From positions 1,116,001 through 1,180,000 of the forward strand of contig NZ_AEUY02000005.1 of NCBI RefSeq assembly GCF_000188035.1: 64,000 bases of DNA, in the 5' to 3' direction. Positions 51,230-60,220 of this stretch are shown piece by piece. Numbering within the stretch: the stretch's first letter is position 1; each line of letters begins with the position of its first letter. This DNA is from Streptococcus pseudoporcinus LQ 940-04. Its GTDB lineage: Bacteria; Bacillota; Bacilli; Lactobacillales; Streptococcaceae. A program made the translations under genes and the position numbers. The notes beneath the pieces are model-generated. The model was not told the origin of the DNA, made no database searches, and was given only the letters and a program-made list of their open reading frames with translations.

Positions 51230-51331
51230 TAAGCATTCGTTGGTTTAAATCAAACCTGTTATGATTTAAGTTAATGAATCACCACCAACCACATTGTCTG
51301 CTGAGTTTAACTCCGGGCAGTGTGGTTTTTT
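51230..51331 (+). ncRNA. Structured leader or small RNA upstream of trmL
   Basis: About 100 bases separate the strong promoter from a terminator-like hairpin: AACCACATTG (51287-51296) pairs with CAGTGTGGTT (51318-51327), followed by a T run to 51331. Before it, GGTTT (51242) and AAACC (51252), and GATT and AATC, can form smaller stems. The unit could be an attenuator of trmL or a separate small RNA. I do not recognise a known riboswitch class in it. Confidence 0.5.
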
Positions 51332-51353
51332 GATGAGTAAAAGAGGGAAGATG

Positions 51354-51899
51354 ATGATAGTTGATATTGAACATAGCCAATACCGGGAAGTAGATTCTAA
51401 GAATCATATCGTGCTTTTTGAACCCCAAATTCCTCAAAATACTGGGAATATTGCTAGAACGTGTGCTGCGACAAACGCACCCTTACATATTATTAAACCT
51501 ATGGGTTTCCCTATTGATGATCGTAAGATGAGACGTGCAGGACTTGATTATTGGGAAAAATTGGATGTTCGTTTCTATGATAATCTCGAAGATTTTTTAG
51601 ATAAGTGTAACGGTCAATTGCATCTGATTAGTAAATTTGCGAGTAAGGTCTATTCTGATGAACATTTTGATGATGGTCAAAGACATTATTTTTTGTTTGG
51701 TCGTGAAGACAAGGGGTTGCCTGAAGCATTTATGAGAAAATATCCTGAAAAAGCGCTACGCATACCAATGAATGACCAACATGTTAGGAGTTTAAACCTT
51801 TCGAATACGGTTTGCATGGTTGTTTACGAAGCTCTCAGGCAACAAGCATTTGAGGGACTAGAATTAGACCATATTTATGAACATGATAAATTAAAATAA
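51354..51899 (+). CDS. trmL: tRNA (cytidine(34)-2'-O)-methyltransferase TrmL
   Basis: The 181-residue SPOUT enzyme has the opening [24 protein letters not shown], the middle [13 protein letters not shown] and the knot [27 protein letters not shown]. It methylates the wobble base of tRNA-Leu isoacceptors. AAGAGGG precedes two consecutive ATG codons (51351 and 51354), so the start may be one codon earlier. A longer open frame begins inside the leader hairpin and is not used. Confidence 0.93.
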   Translation: MIVDIEHSQYREVDSKNHIVLFEPQIPQNTGNIARTCAATNAPLHIIKPMGFPIDDRKMRRAGLDYWEKLDVRFYDNLEDFLDKCNGQLHLISKFASKVYSDEHFDDGQRHYFLFGREDKGLPEAFMRKYPEKALRIPMNDQHVRSLNLSNTVCMVVYEALRQQAFEGLELDHIYEHDKLK

Positions 51900-52249
51900 G
51901 AGGCAAGATGTCATAAGTCGGCTTTTCTATTTTATTTTCTTTTAGACTTATATATCTAACCCTATTTTAGAATTGTAAACTACCGGTTACTAGCTGCATC
52001 AAAAAATGAAATAGTTTTTTTATCTATTATTCGAGTTCTTATTCGTCATATTTTTTTTGTTTTCTTGAGAAGAATATTACTTATAATGAGTTAGTTGCTC
52101 TTACATTTGTTTACAAGACTTTTCTCGATTCTGTTTCAAGGTAGGTGAGCTTCCTTGAGAAAGATGACTGCTTAGCATGTTGCAGAATGGTTGAAAGCTG
52201 TGACGTTAATTTTTCGAATAGACAAGCATGTATACACGTATATTTAGAG

Positions 52250-52283
52250 ACAAGGAGGTTGTGAGCGACCTGCCTTGTTTTTT
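52250..52283 (+). terminator. Strong hairpin terminator in the trmL-msmR gap
   Basis: ACAAGG-AGGT (52250-52259) pairs with ACCT-G-CCTTGT (52268-52278) around an 8-base loop, followed by TTTTTT. It is 350 bases after trmL. The rest of 51900-52249 has no coding frame I can support, though it contains another stem near 52134-52160 (see findings). Confidence 0.7.
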
Positions 52284-52426
52284 GATTTTCTGGTCCTGAA
52301 AAGAACTAAAGAAGGTATAGACGATACTTTCAGAACTAATAATTGTCAGTTAGAAACTTATTAACTGTATAGATTAGCGTTAGGATTTGTAGGACACAGT
52401 TTATTCTGTATAACTTTTGTAAGCAA

Positions 52427-52461
52427 AAATAAGCATTCTTAGAAAATATACTAAGAATGCT
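52427..52461 (-). terminator. Terminator of the AraC-family regulator gene
   Basis: AGCATTCTTAG (52432-52442) and CTAAGAATGCT (52451-52461) form a perfect 11-bp stem; on the minus strand a TATTTTT tail follows. It lies 65 bases beyond the regulator's stop. Confidence 0.75.
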
Positions 52462-52525
52462 GATTTCAATAGCTATACTGCTGGTAAAAAATAGGAGGAA
52501 TTTATAGCTAAGAGAAGAGGAGATA

Positions 52526-53359
52526 TTACCTATGATGCTTTCGCCAATGGAGTGGAGATAACTGATAATGACGTTTGAAAGCTGTTGAAAAATTGAACTG
52601 ATTGGAATACCCGACTGCTTCAGCAATTTCTTGTAAAGACATGTTTGTATGTCTTAATAGCTCGCAGGACTTGCTTAGACGATATGAAATTAAAAAGGTT
52701 TGGGGTGAAATATTCATCTTTTCTTTGAAAAGCCTACTGAAATAATGTCTGTTAAGATTACAGTGATTGGCAATACCTTCAACTGAAATATTATTTTCGT
52801 AATTGCGTTCTATAAAATTCAGAGCTTCTCTGATATAGAATTCTTTAATATCATCATGAGATGTAACAGTTTGTGAATGAGATTCTTCAATTAATGCATC
52901 AATAAATAGATATGATTTAGCAATGATGTATGAAGATCGTTTATCATGACCATCAATTAACTCTTTTAAATAAGTGTATACTAAACTTTCTTTTGGAGAT
53001 TTTGCCTGCTCAAAAACGTAATGTCCCTTATCAAGTCCTGCTTGTTGGATATAATGATAAGCTTTAATACCGCTAAACTCAATCCACATATATGACCAAG
53101 GGTTATCGGCATCTGCTTCATAACTTGAAATAAGGTGAGGTGGAATTAAAAAGCCTTGTCCTGCTTTAAGAACATACTGTTTATTGGCTTCGCTAATATA
53201 TAATGTTCCCTTCCCTTCAGTAATGTAATGAAAAATATAATGTTTCCTGACAGATGGGCCAAAGGAATGAAAGGGATCACAGTCTTCGTATCCAAACTGT
53301 ATGGGGTAAAAATCCATATATGATGTGTTATTGAATAAGAAAAATTTTGGAGTTGACAT
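52526..53359 (-). CDS. msmR: AraC-family regulator of the alpha-galactoside locus (MsmR-like)
   Basis: The 277-residue protein has an N-terminal cupin sensor (RKHYIFHYITEGKGTLYI, about residues 35-60) and two C-terminal helix-turn-helix motifs (SVEGIANHCNLNRHYFSRLFKEKMNISPQTFL; SLQEIAEAVGYSNQFNFSTAFKRHYQLSP). Its length and divergence from the msm-type operon match MsmR of S. mutans, an activator of sugar uptake genes. AGAGGATAC precedes the start. Confidence 0.88.
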   Translation of the reverse strand: MSTPKFFLFNNTSYMDFYPIQFGYEDCDPFHSFGPSVRKHYIFHYITEGKGTLYISEANKQYVLKAGQGFLIPPHLISSYEADADNPWSYMWIEFSGIKAYHYIQQAGLDKGHYVFEQAKSPKESLVYTYLKELIDGHDKRSSYIIAKSYLFIDALIEESHSQTVTSHDDIKEFYIREALNFIERNYENNISVEGIANHCNLNRHYFSRLFKEKMNISPQTFLISYRLSKSCELLRHTNMSLQEIAEAVGYSNQFNFSTAFKRHYQLSPLHWRKHHR

Positions 53360-53478
53360 ATGTATCCTCTTTCGTGAATAGTAACCTCATTTTACCAAAA
53401 ATATTTGTATTTGTGACATTTTATTTGAAGAAATCTAAAAAAAACGCAACTTAATATAAAGGAAGTCAAAACAAGAGA

Positions 53479-53507
53479 TTCAAAAGGAAGCGGTTACATT
53501 CTATAAT
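53479..53507 (+). promoter_or_regulatory. msmE promoter
   Basis: TTCAAA (53479-53484), 17 bases and TATAAT (53502-53507). The poor -35 is consistent with an activated promoter. Confidence 0.6.
53485..53498 (+). promoter_or_regulatory. cre site (CcpA) in the msmE promoter
   Basis: AGGAAGCGGTTACA matches the TGnAAnCGnTnnCA operator except at the first base and lies exactly between the -35 and -10 boxes. CcpA bound here would block RNA polymerase, giving glucose repression of the whole locus. Confidence 0.75.
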
Positions 53508-53550
53508 GAAGATAATTTAAATATATTCGATTTTCAGGAGGAAGACGAAA

Positions 53551-54825
53551 ATGAAAATGAGAAAGTTAGGCTTAGGTATTTTGCTCTTTAGTTTTGTCTT
53601 ATCTTTAACTGCTTGTTCAGGTAAGGATAAAAAACAAACAGAGAGTTCCACAACAAAAGGTGGGCAAACGACCATTTCATATGCCATTTGGGATTCAGGC
53701 CAAGAACCTGGAATTCGTAAGATAGCTGATAAATTTGAAGAAAAGAATCCAAAAATTAAAGTTGATATCCAAGTTGTTTCTTGGGATACTTACTGGACGA
53801 TGCTGGAGGCTGGTGCAACTGGAGGATCATTACCAGATACTTTCTGGATGCATTCAAATGAAATCTACCGTTATGGTGCTAACCAAATGTTGCTAAATCT
53901 TGATGATTATATTAAGTCTAGCAAGATAGTATCATTGAGTCATTTTCCTAAAGACTTAACTTCTATTTATGCTATTAAGGGTCATCAATACGCCATTCCT
54001 AAAGATTTTGACACAATAGGGCTTTGGTACAATAAAAAAATGTTTGATGAAGCTGGTATTAAATATCCGGATGAAACTTGGAATTGGCAGACATTGAAAG
54101 ATAATGCTAAGCGTCTGACAAATGCAGACAAACATCAATATGGTTTCCTTGCCCCTTTACAGAATCAATCAGGATATTATAATTTTGTTTATCAAAATGG
54201 TGGAACAATCATCACTAAAGATAAAAAATCAGGATATGATGACCCTAAAACTGTGGAAGCTCTCAAGTTCTATAATAGCTTTGTAGATGAAGGCCTATCA
54301 CCTAAGGTTACTGATGATAAGGCCAGCGTGGAGGCCCTTGAGAATGGGCAAGTCGCGATGGGTTACTTTGGCTCATGGAACTTAAGTTCCTTTAGTCAAA
54401 ATGATTACATTAAGGCAAACGTTGATGTTGCTGTTCTACCGAAAGGCGAAAAGCGAGCAAGTATATTTAATGGTTTAGGAAACGCAATTTCAGCTAATAC
54501 GAAACATCCTAAAGAATCATGGAAATGGGTAGAATACTTAAGTTCAAAAGAAGGACAAGTTATGCAAGCCAAACTTGGTGTTGCTATCTCTGCTTATAAA
54601 GGGACATCAGATACTTGGGTAGATTCCAATAAGCATTTTAAAATAAAACATTTTATTGACATGCTGGACTATGCCCAAATTCGTCCCTACTCAAATGCAA
54701 CGACCAAGTGGGAAGACAAAGCATATGAAACCCTGAAACCAGCTTATCTTGGGAAAGAATCTGTTGAAAAAGCAGCCCAGAAAACAGCTAAAATGATGAA
54801 TGAAGAATTAGAGTCAGAAAAATAG
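53551..54825 (+). CDS. msmE: Sugar ABC transporter substrate-binding lipoprotein (MsmE-like)
   Basis: The 424-residue protein has lipobox SLTACS (cysteine about residue 22) and the type I extracellular sugar-binding fold (TISYAIWDSGQEPGIRKIADKFEEKNPKIKV; VAMGYFGSWNL; AKHPKESWKWVEYLSSKEGQ-like segment). The neighbours point to alpha-galactosides such as raffinose or melibiose as ligand, which is inference. GGAGGAAGACG precedes the ATG. Confidence 0.9.
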   Translation: MKMRKLGLGILLFSFVLSLTACSGKDKKQTESSTTKGGQTTISYAIWDSGQEPGIRKIADKFEEKNPKIKVDIQVVSWDTYWTMLEAGATGGSLPDTFWMHSNEIYRYGANQMLLNLDDYIKSSKIVSLSHFPKDLTSIYAIKGHQYAIPKDFDTIGLWYNKKMFDEAGIKYPDETWNWQTLKDNAKRLTNADKHQYGFLAPLQNQSGYYNFVYQNGGTIITKDKKSGYDDPKTVEALKFYNSFVDEGLSPKVTDDKASVEALENGQVAMGYFGSWNLSSFSQNDYIKANVDVAVLPKGEKRASIFNGLGNAISANTKHPKESWKWVEYLSSKEGQVMQAKLGVAISAYKGTSDTWVDSNKHFKIKHFIDMLDYAQIRPYSNATTKWEDKAYETLKPAYLGKESVEKAAQKTAKMMNEELESEK

Positions 54826-54835
54826 CCATTTATTT

Positions 54836-54872
54836 AAAACTGGAGAAAATTGAAAAATCTTCTCCAGTTTTT
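54836..54872 (+). terminator. Intercistronic hairpin between msmE and msmF
   Basis: AAAACTGGAGAA (54836-54847) is fully complementary to TTCTCCAGTTTT (54860-54871), with a T run. Partial termination here would yield more binding protein than permease. The msmF start follows after 17 bases. Confidence 0.7.
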
Positions 54873-54888
54873 GATAGGAGATGAGGCA

Positions 54889-55779
54889 ATGAAAAATAAC
54901 AAAAAACGAAAACAAACATTTTGGGGCTTGCTATTTGTAGCCCCGACTATAATTGGTTTACTTATCCTGAATATTATCCCTATCCTACAGACCCTAAAGA
55001 TGAGTTTTTTTAAAAGTGGGGATTTTGGGAGAGGAGACATATTTATTGGACTAGCAAATTATAAACGACTACTAGCAGATCAACAAGTCTGGCAGGCAAC
55101 CTGGAATACAATTCTATATACATTATTGGTCGTTCCTATTATGGTTATTCTAGCTCTCATATTAGCAAGTATTTTGAATGCGAATATCAAAGGTAAACAT
55201 CTCTATAGAACGATTTATTTTTTACCGATGGTTGCAGCTCCCGCAGCAGTTACCATGGTTTGGAAATGGCTTTATAATGAGGATTTTGGCTTAATCAACT
55301 TTATGCTGTCTAAAGTAGGAATTGGTGCTATTGATTGGTTGAAGGATCCTAAAATAGCGATGTACTCAATTGCTATTATTGGTATCTGGAGTTCAGTAGG
55401 CTACGGCATGATATTGATTTTAGCTGGGCTCCAAGAGATTCCAAGGGATTATTATGAAGTTGCAGTCATAGACGGTGCAAGTCCGATAAAGCAGTTCTTC
55501 CATATCACATTACCTCTAGTTTCGCCTACATTATTTTTTGTCATTGTAACCAATATCATTTCATCGATGCAGGTTTTTGATTCTATTTATATGGTTCAAA
55601 GTGTAACTAGTCCAGCATATCAAAACACGGTTTCTTTAGTTTATCTTTTTTATAATCAGTCCTTTAAATATGCTGACAGAGGCTATGGTGCGACGATTGT
55701 GATGCTCCTACTCATCATCATTATGGTTATTACTGGGATCCAGATGAAGGTCCAAAAAAAATGGGTTCACTATCACTAG
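54889..55779 (+). CDS. msmF: Sugar ABC transporter permease (MsmF-like)
   Basis: The 296-residue MalF-type permease has six membrane segments and the EAA loop EVAVIDGASPIKQFFHITLPLVSP. The ATG at 54889 has GGAGATGAGG upstream; the in-frame ATG at 54850 lies within the hairpin and is unlikely. Confidence 0.93.
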   Translation: MKNNKKRKQTFWGLLFVAPTIIGLLILNIIPILQTLKMSFFKSGDFGRGDIFIGLANYKRLLADQQVWQATWNTILYTLLVVPIMVILALILASILNANIKGKHLYRTIYFLPMVAAPAAVTMVWKWLYNEDFGLINFMLSKVGIGAIDWLKDPKIAMYSIAIIGIWSSVGYGMILILAGLQEIPRDYYEVAVIDGASPIKQFFHITLPLVSPTLFFVIVTNIISSMQVFDSIYMVQSVTSPAYQNTVSLVYLFYNQSFKYADRGYGATIVMLLLIIIMVITGIQMKVQKKWVHYH

Positions 55780-55791
55780 AAAGGAACGGAC

Positions 55792-56622
55792 ATGACGTCA
55801 AAAAAATATTTTTCAAAACTCGGGCTACATCTCTTTCTTATTTTTATTGCTTTAGGAATGGTAGTACCATTTATCTGGATGATTTTAACTTCCTTTAAAA
55901 CAGTATCGGAATCTACTCAAATGAATCCATTCAAAATTTTTCCGCATATTTGGCAGTTTAGCAATTATTCAGAAGTGATTCGACAAAATAATTTTCTTAT
56001 TTTATACCTCAATACCATTTTAATGATGTTATGGCGAATTATTAGTTCAGTTTTATTTAGTGCAATGGCTGCCTATGCTTTTGCTCGCTTACGCTTTCCT
56101 GGTAGAAATGTCTTATTTGGCCTAGTACTTTTCCAAATGATGGTTCCGCCACAACTATTTGTTATTCCGCAATATCTTATGATTAATAGTTTAGGTATGC
56201 GAAATACTATCTTTGCTCTCGTGTTTCCAGGCTTAGTATCAGCTTTTGGCACATTCTTATTAAGACAATTTTTTGTCAGTCTCCCAAAAGAATTAGAAGA
56301 AGCTGCAGAACTAGACGGTTGCAATATCGGACAGACATTTTTCAAGATTATGCTACCACTTGCTAAATCCGGTTTAATAGCTTTAGCCATCTTTACAGCT
56401 TTATTTGCATTTAAAGATTTGTTATGGCCGTTAATTATCAATTCAGAAGCAGAATCAGCAACCTTATCCAGTGCCTTATCCAAAATCCAAGGGGCATATG
56501 CAACTAATTATCCACAATTAATGGCTGCGAGTGTTTTGGCAATTTGGCCAATGGTTATTATTTATCTTATTTTTCAAAAACAATTTATTCAGGGTGTTGC
56601 TTCCTCTGGAGGAAAATTATAG
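55792..56622 (+). CDS. msmG: Sugar ABC transporter permease (MsmG-like)
   Basis: The 276-residue MalG-type permease has six membrane segments and the EAA loop EEAAELDGCNIGQTFFKIMLPLAKSG. It pairs with MsmF. No ATPase gene follows, so the importer must use a shared MsmK-type ATPase encoded outside this window. Confidence 0.94.
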   Translation: MTSKKYFSKLGLHLFLIFIALGMVVPFIWMILTSFKTVSESTQMNPFKIFPHIWQFSNYSEVIRQNNFLILYLNTILMMLWRIISSVLFSAMAAYAFARLRFPGRNVLFGLVLFQMMVPPQLFVIPQYLMINSLGMRNTIFALVFPGLVSAFGTFLLRQFFVSLPKELEEAAELDGCNIGQTFFKIMLPLAKSGLIALAIFTALFAFKDLLWPLIINSEAESATLSSALSKIQGAYATNYPQLMAASVLAIWPMVIIYLIFQKQFIQGVASSGGKL

Positions 56623-56631
56623 GAGTAAAAT

Positions 56632-58833
56632 ATGTCAATTAAATTTAAGCCTAAAACCAAAGAGTTTCATCTCTATAATCAAGAAGTCAGTTATATTTTT
56701 TGTGTCTTATCAAATGGCCAACTGGGCCATCTCTATTATGGTAAACGAATTAATCCTGATGAATCCTACTTACAATTTATAGAAGGTGAATACCGTTCAT
56801 TGACTTCTTTTGTCTCAGAAGAAAACTCAACGTTTTCATTACAGCACACTCGTCAAGAATACCCTTCTTTTGGAACAGGAGATTATGCAGATGCTGCCTT
56901 TATGATAAAAACAAAAGATGGCAGCCGCTTATCAGATTTTAAGTTTTATGATTTCAAAATTCAAAAAGGTAAGCCCACTTTAGAGGGACTGCCCTCGACC
57001 TATGTTGATAGTGATGAGGAAGCAGAAACTCTGACAATTCAGTTACGAGACGATTACTCTCAGACGCTCTTAGAATTGACTTATACAATCTATGAAAATC
57101 GGCCAGTGATAACACGCCATGCTCGCTTTGAACAACTTGGCGATGAAGTCATTGTACTTGAAAAGGCTCTATCTATGAGTTTGGACTTATTAGATTCGGA
57201 TTTTAAGTGTTTGCACCTAGATGGCGCTTGGGGGCGCGAAAGGCATGTTAATGTCCTTCCTTTAAAGCAAGGCTGTCATTCAATTTATAGTCTAAAAGGA
57301 GCTAGCAGTGCAGAGCATAATCCTTTTCTAGCTTTATTGAGAGGATCTGCTAATGAAAACTTTGGGGAAGTATTTGGGTTTTCGTTAGTATATAGTGGTA
57401 ATTTTATTGGACAGATTGATGTAAGCCCTTATGATGAAGCACGCATTAATTTCGGCATTCATCCAGAAAATTTTGAATGGCTTTTATCAAAAGGGGATTC
57501 CTTTATGACACCAGAAGTTGTCATGGTTTATAGTGATTGTGGATTAAATGGAATGAGTCAGACTTTTCACAGTCTATTTCGGCAAAGACTGGTAAGAGGA
57601 AAGTGGCGTGATAGACTGAGACCTGTTCTGCTTAATAACTGGGAGGCAATGACTTTTGACTTTGATGAAAAACGAATTCTAACTTTAGCTAAAGAAGCTG
57701 CCTCTGTAGGGATAGAACTTTTTGTGATGGATGATGGATGGTTTGGAAAGAGAAATAGCGACCGTTCTGGATTGGGTGATTGGACTGTTAATCACGAAAA
57801 GCTGCCACATGGGCTTACTGGTCTGATAGAATCTATCCATGAAATGGGCATGTCCTTTGGTTTGTGGATAGAACCTGAAATGGTTAATAAAGACAGTGAT
57901 TTATATAGGGAACACCCTGACTGGATTTTCCATCACCCAGAGCGTAATACATCGCATGGGAGATTTCAATATACGCTCAATCTTGCTAATGAAGCAGTCT
58001 ATCAGAATATTTATCAGCAACTGCATCACTTGTTAGCTAATCATGAGATTGATTATATAAAGTGGGACATGAATCGTTATATGAGTGAAGTTTTCAGTCC
58101 TCTACATTCTTCTCAACAGCAGGGAGAGCTATCTCATCGTTATATTTTAAATCTTTATCGGCTATATGATGCCTTAACTAGTGAATTCCCAAATGTCTTA
58201 TTTGAATCTTGCTCAAGCGGAGGCGGGCGTTTTGATCCTGCGATGCTTTATTATGCTCCGCAAACTTGGACAAGTGATAATTCAGATGCTATAGAACGAC
58301 TTAAAATTCAATATGGGACATCAATGGTTTATCCTCTTTCAAGTATGGGATGTCACGTGTCAGAAGTACCAAATCAGCAAGTTCAACGAATAACACCTCT
58401 ATCAACGCGGGCAAATGTTGCTTATTTTGGTAGTTTTGGCTATGAACTTGATTTGTCCACATTAAGTAACGATGAAAAGAAAGCAATTACCAATCAGATA
58501 GCATTCTATAAAAACTATCGTCATGTTTTTCAAAGGGGGGAATTTACACGTTTAATAAGTCCTTTTGAAAGTAAAGTGACAGCATGGCAGGTTATGTCTG
58601 AAGATGGCAATCAAGGGTTTGTAGCTTTTTATCGCACGATGGTGACCTCAAATGAAGGCAGACAGCGTTTGATGTTACAGAATCTTCAGCCAGAAGCTAT
58701 TTATAAAATTAATCATAGTAAAAACTATTCTGGTGCAACCTTAATGAATGCTGGACTGGTTATTGATAAGGAAGCTTTTGTGGAAGGCCTAAGGGACTTT
58801 ACATCATTGCTCATTTCAATTGAAAAACAATAA
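56632..58833 (+). CDS. aga: Alpha-galactosidase (GH36)
   Basis: The 733-residue cytoplasmic enzyme has GH36 features: an N-terminal beta domain (about 1-330), the barrel with VMDDGWFGKRNSDRSGLGDW, the nucleophile Asp in IKWDMNRYMSE (near residue 478), ESCSSGGGRFDPAML and the acid/base Asp in TWTSDNSDAIERL (near 548). It splits melibiose and raffinose-type sugars. It follows msmG by 9 bases with AGGAGTAAAAT. Confidence 0.95.
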   Translation: MSIKFKPKTKEFHLYNQEVSYIFCVLSNGQLGHLYYGKRINPDESYLQFIEGEYRSLTSFVSEENSTFSLQHTRQEYPSFGTGDYADAAFMIKTKDGSRLSDFKFYDFKIQKGKPTLEGLPSTYVDSDEEAETLTIQLRDDYSQTLLELTYTIYENRPVITRHARFEQLGDEVIVLEKALSMSLDLLDSDFKCLHLDGAWGRERHVNVLPLKQGCHSIYSLKGASSAEHNPFLALLRGSANENFGEVFGFSLVYSGNFIGQIDVSPYDEARINFGIHPENFEWLLSKGDSFMTPEVVMVYSDCGLNGMSQTFHSLFRQRLVRGKWRDRLRPVLLNNWEAMTFDFDEKRILTLAKEAASVGIELFVMDDGWFGKRNSDRSGLGDWTVNHEKLPHGLTGLIESIHEMGMSFGLWIEPEMVNKDSDLYREHPDWIFHHPERNTSHGRFQYTLNLANEAVYQNIYQQLHHLLANHEIDYIKWDMNRYMSEVFSPLHSSQQQGELSHRYILNLYRLYDALTSEFPNVLFESCSSGGGRFDPAMLYYAPQTWTSDNSDAIERLKIQYGTSMVYPLSSMGCHVSEVPNQQVQRITPLSTRANVAYFGSFGYELDLSTLSNDEKKAITNQIAFYKNYRHVFQRGEFTRLISPFESKVTAWQVMSEDGNQGFVAFYRTMVTSNEGRQRLMLQNLQPEAIYKINHSKNYSGATLMNAGLVIDKEAFVEGLRDFTSLLISIEKQ

Positions 58834-58909
58834 TGAAAAGAAAGGTAAGCTAAGTAAAAGGTTTACTTTTCTTATCTTTTTAAAGAATTTAATCAAAGGA
58901 GGATTTGAT

Positions 58910-59959
58910 ATGGAACTTAAAACTTCTCTTATTGAAATAGTTGACGAGATGGAAGTCTTTCAAATTCAGTTAATAAATGAAAATGGCATCAGAGCACATT
59001 TTTTAACCTTGGGGGCTACATGGCAAGCCTACCTAGTTCCTCAAACAGATGGCAGTTATAAGAATATTGTTTTAGGGCATAAAAAACCAAGTGATTATTT
59101 GGCAAATGGTATCTGTGCTGGGCAATCTATTGGTCGTGTGGCGGGAAGGATTTCAAGTGGCCGTATTGTCCTAACGGATGGGCTTTATCAGCTTCCTCAA
59201 AATAGTTATACCAATTGTATTCATGGAGGTCCTCAGGGATTTCACAAACAAAACTGGTCCTATCATACAAATGTGTGTGACAGCTATGCGGAAGTTATTT
59301 TTTCCTATCAAGCTCGAGCGGAACGTGATGGTTTTCCAGGAGATATGCGAGTGACCGCTACTTACCGTTTGGCAAAAGATAACAGCTTATCAGTAAGTTA
59401 TGTAGTTGATCAAGTGACTCAAGAAACACTTTTTAATCCAACTTGCCATGTTTACTTTAATTTGAGTTCTCAAGAAACCATTGAAAACCATTCCTTGTTT
59501 ATTGCCTCCCAACAAATGTTAGAAACCAATAATGAACGGATCCCATCTGGGCAAATCCTACCTATAAAGGATTCCCCTTATGATTTTTCCATTCCAACTC
59601 GCTTGGACATTCCTCTTAAACAGACGACAGGTCTGGATGATGCTTTTGTCGTTAAAGATGATATCACTCAGCCCATTGCCATTTTAACAGATTTAGAGAG
59701 TCAGGATCAGGTTTCCCTTTTTTCAGATAGGAATGGATTGGTTGCCTATAGTTTCAACTATCCAGAAGAAGGCGTCAGTTTTGAAAGGAGCTGGCAACGC
59801 AAGAATGTTAAGCATGAAGGTTTGGCACTAGAGGCTCAGACTTTACCAGATGCCATTAACCATAAGCATTTAGGGGATATCAGACTGTCAAAAGGACAGA
59901 AAAAAGCATATTCTATTAGATATCAGTTTCATTTTCCCTCAATGAAATCAAAGTTTTAG
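58910..59959 (+). CDS. galM: Aldose 1-epimerase (mutarotase)
   Basis: The 349-residue enzyme has both catalytic residues in NPTCHVYFNL (His) and EGLALEAQTLPDA (Glu) and the GGPQGFHKQNW motif. It turns beta-D-galactose from alpha-galactoside cleavage into the alpha form for the Leloir pathway. AAAGGAGG precedes the ATG at 58910; the 90 bases of upstream open frame overlap the aga end and lack a site. Confidence 0.93.
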   Translation: MELKTSLIEIVDEMEVFQIQLINENGIRAHFLTLGATWQAYLVPQTDGSYKNIVLGHKKPSDYLANGICAGQSIGRVAGRISSGRIVLTDGLYQLPQNSYTNCIHGGPQGFHKQNWSYHTNVCDSYAEVIFSYQARAERDGFPGDMRVTATYRLAKDNSLSVSYVVDQVTQETLFNPTCHVYFNLSSQETIENHSLFIASQQMLETNNERIPSGQILPIKDSPYDFSIPTRLDIPLKQTTGLDDAFVVKDDITQPIAILTDLESQDQVSLFSDRNGLVAYSFNYPEEGVSFERSWQRKNVKHEGLALEAQTLPDAINHKHLGDIRLSKGQKKAYSIRYQFHFPSMKSKF

Positions 59960-59985
59960 GGAAAGTAAAAAATAAATATAATTTC

Positions 59986-60014
59986 TTGCTAAGTAGTAAT
60001 AAATTTGCTATTCT
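59986..60014 (+). promoter_or_regulatory. ribU promoter
   Basis: TTGCTA (59986-59991), 17 bases, TATTCT (60009-60014); transcription would begin at about 60021, right at the riboswitch. Confidence 0.6.
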
Positions 60015-60018
60015 ATAA

Positions 60019-60137
60019 GTGTCTTCAGGGCAGGGTGTAATTCCCGACCGGCGGTGACTAGTGACATAGAAGTCCGCGAGCGCAAGCTGATGTGGTGCAA
60101 ATCCACAACCGACAGTAAAGTCTGGATGAGAGAAGAC
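60019..60137 (+). promoter_or_regulatory. FMN riboswitch (RFN element)
   Basis: The conserved blocks of the RFN aptamer are present in order: TCTTCAGGGCAGGGTG, AATTCCCGACCGGCGGT, AGTCCGCGAGCGCA, GGTGCAAATCCACAACCGACAGT and GTCTGGATGAGAGAAGAC. P1 is formed by GTCTTC at 60021 and GAGAAGAC near 60130. FMN binding should reduce ribU expression. A short T run follows (60142-60147), but I could not define a clear terminator stem, and a small hairpin beside the ribU ribosome site makes control of translation also possible. Confidence 0.95.
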
Positions 60138-60220
60138 CGGGTTTTTTGTGTATGCTTTTTTGAGTGTAGGCAATTACGAAGGAACTTCTTTCAATTTGAA
60201 AAAATTGGAGGAACTTTTTT

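Noticed and set aside
51230..51331. trmL leader as preQ1-II riboswitch or T-box
   Set aside because: Neither the preQ1-II core nor the T-box motif AGGGTGGNACCGCG is present.
52250..52283. T-box-like antiterminator in the hairpin with GAGCGACC
   Set aside because: The sequence lacks the T-box core and no tRNA-ligase or amino-acid gene follows; a simple terminator explains it.
52336..52626. Minus-strand open frame overlapping the end of the AraC-family gene
   Set aside because: It is out of frame with the regulator, spans the terminator hairpin and lacks a ribosome site.
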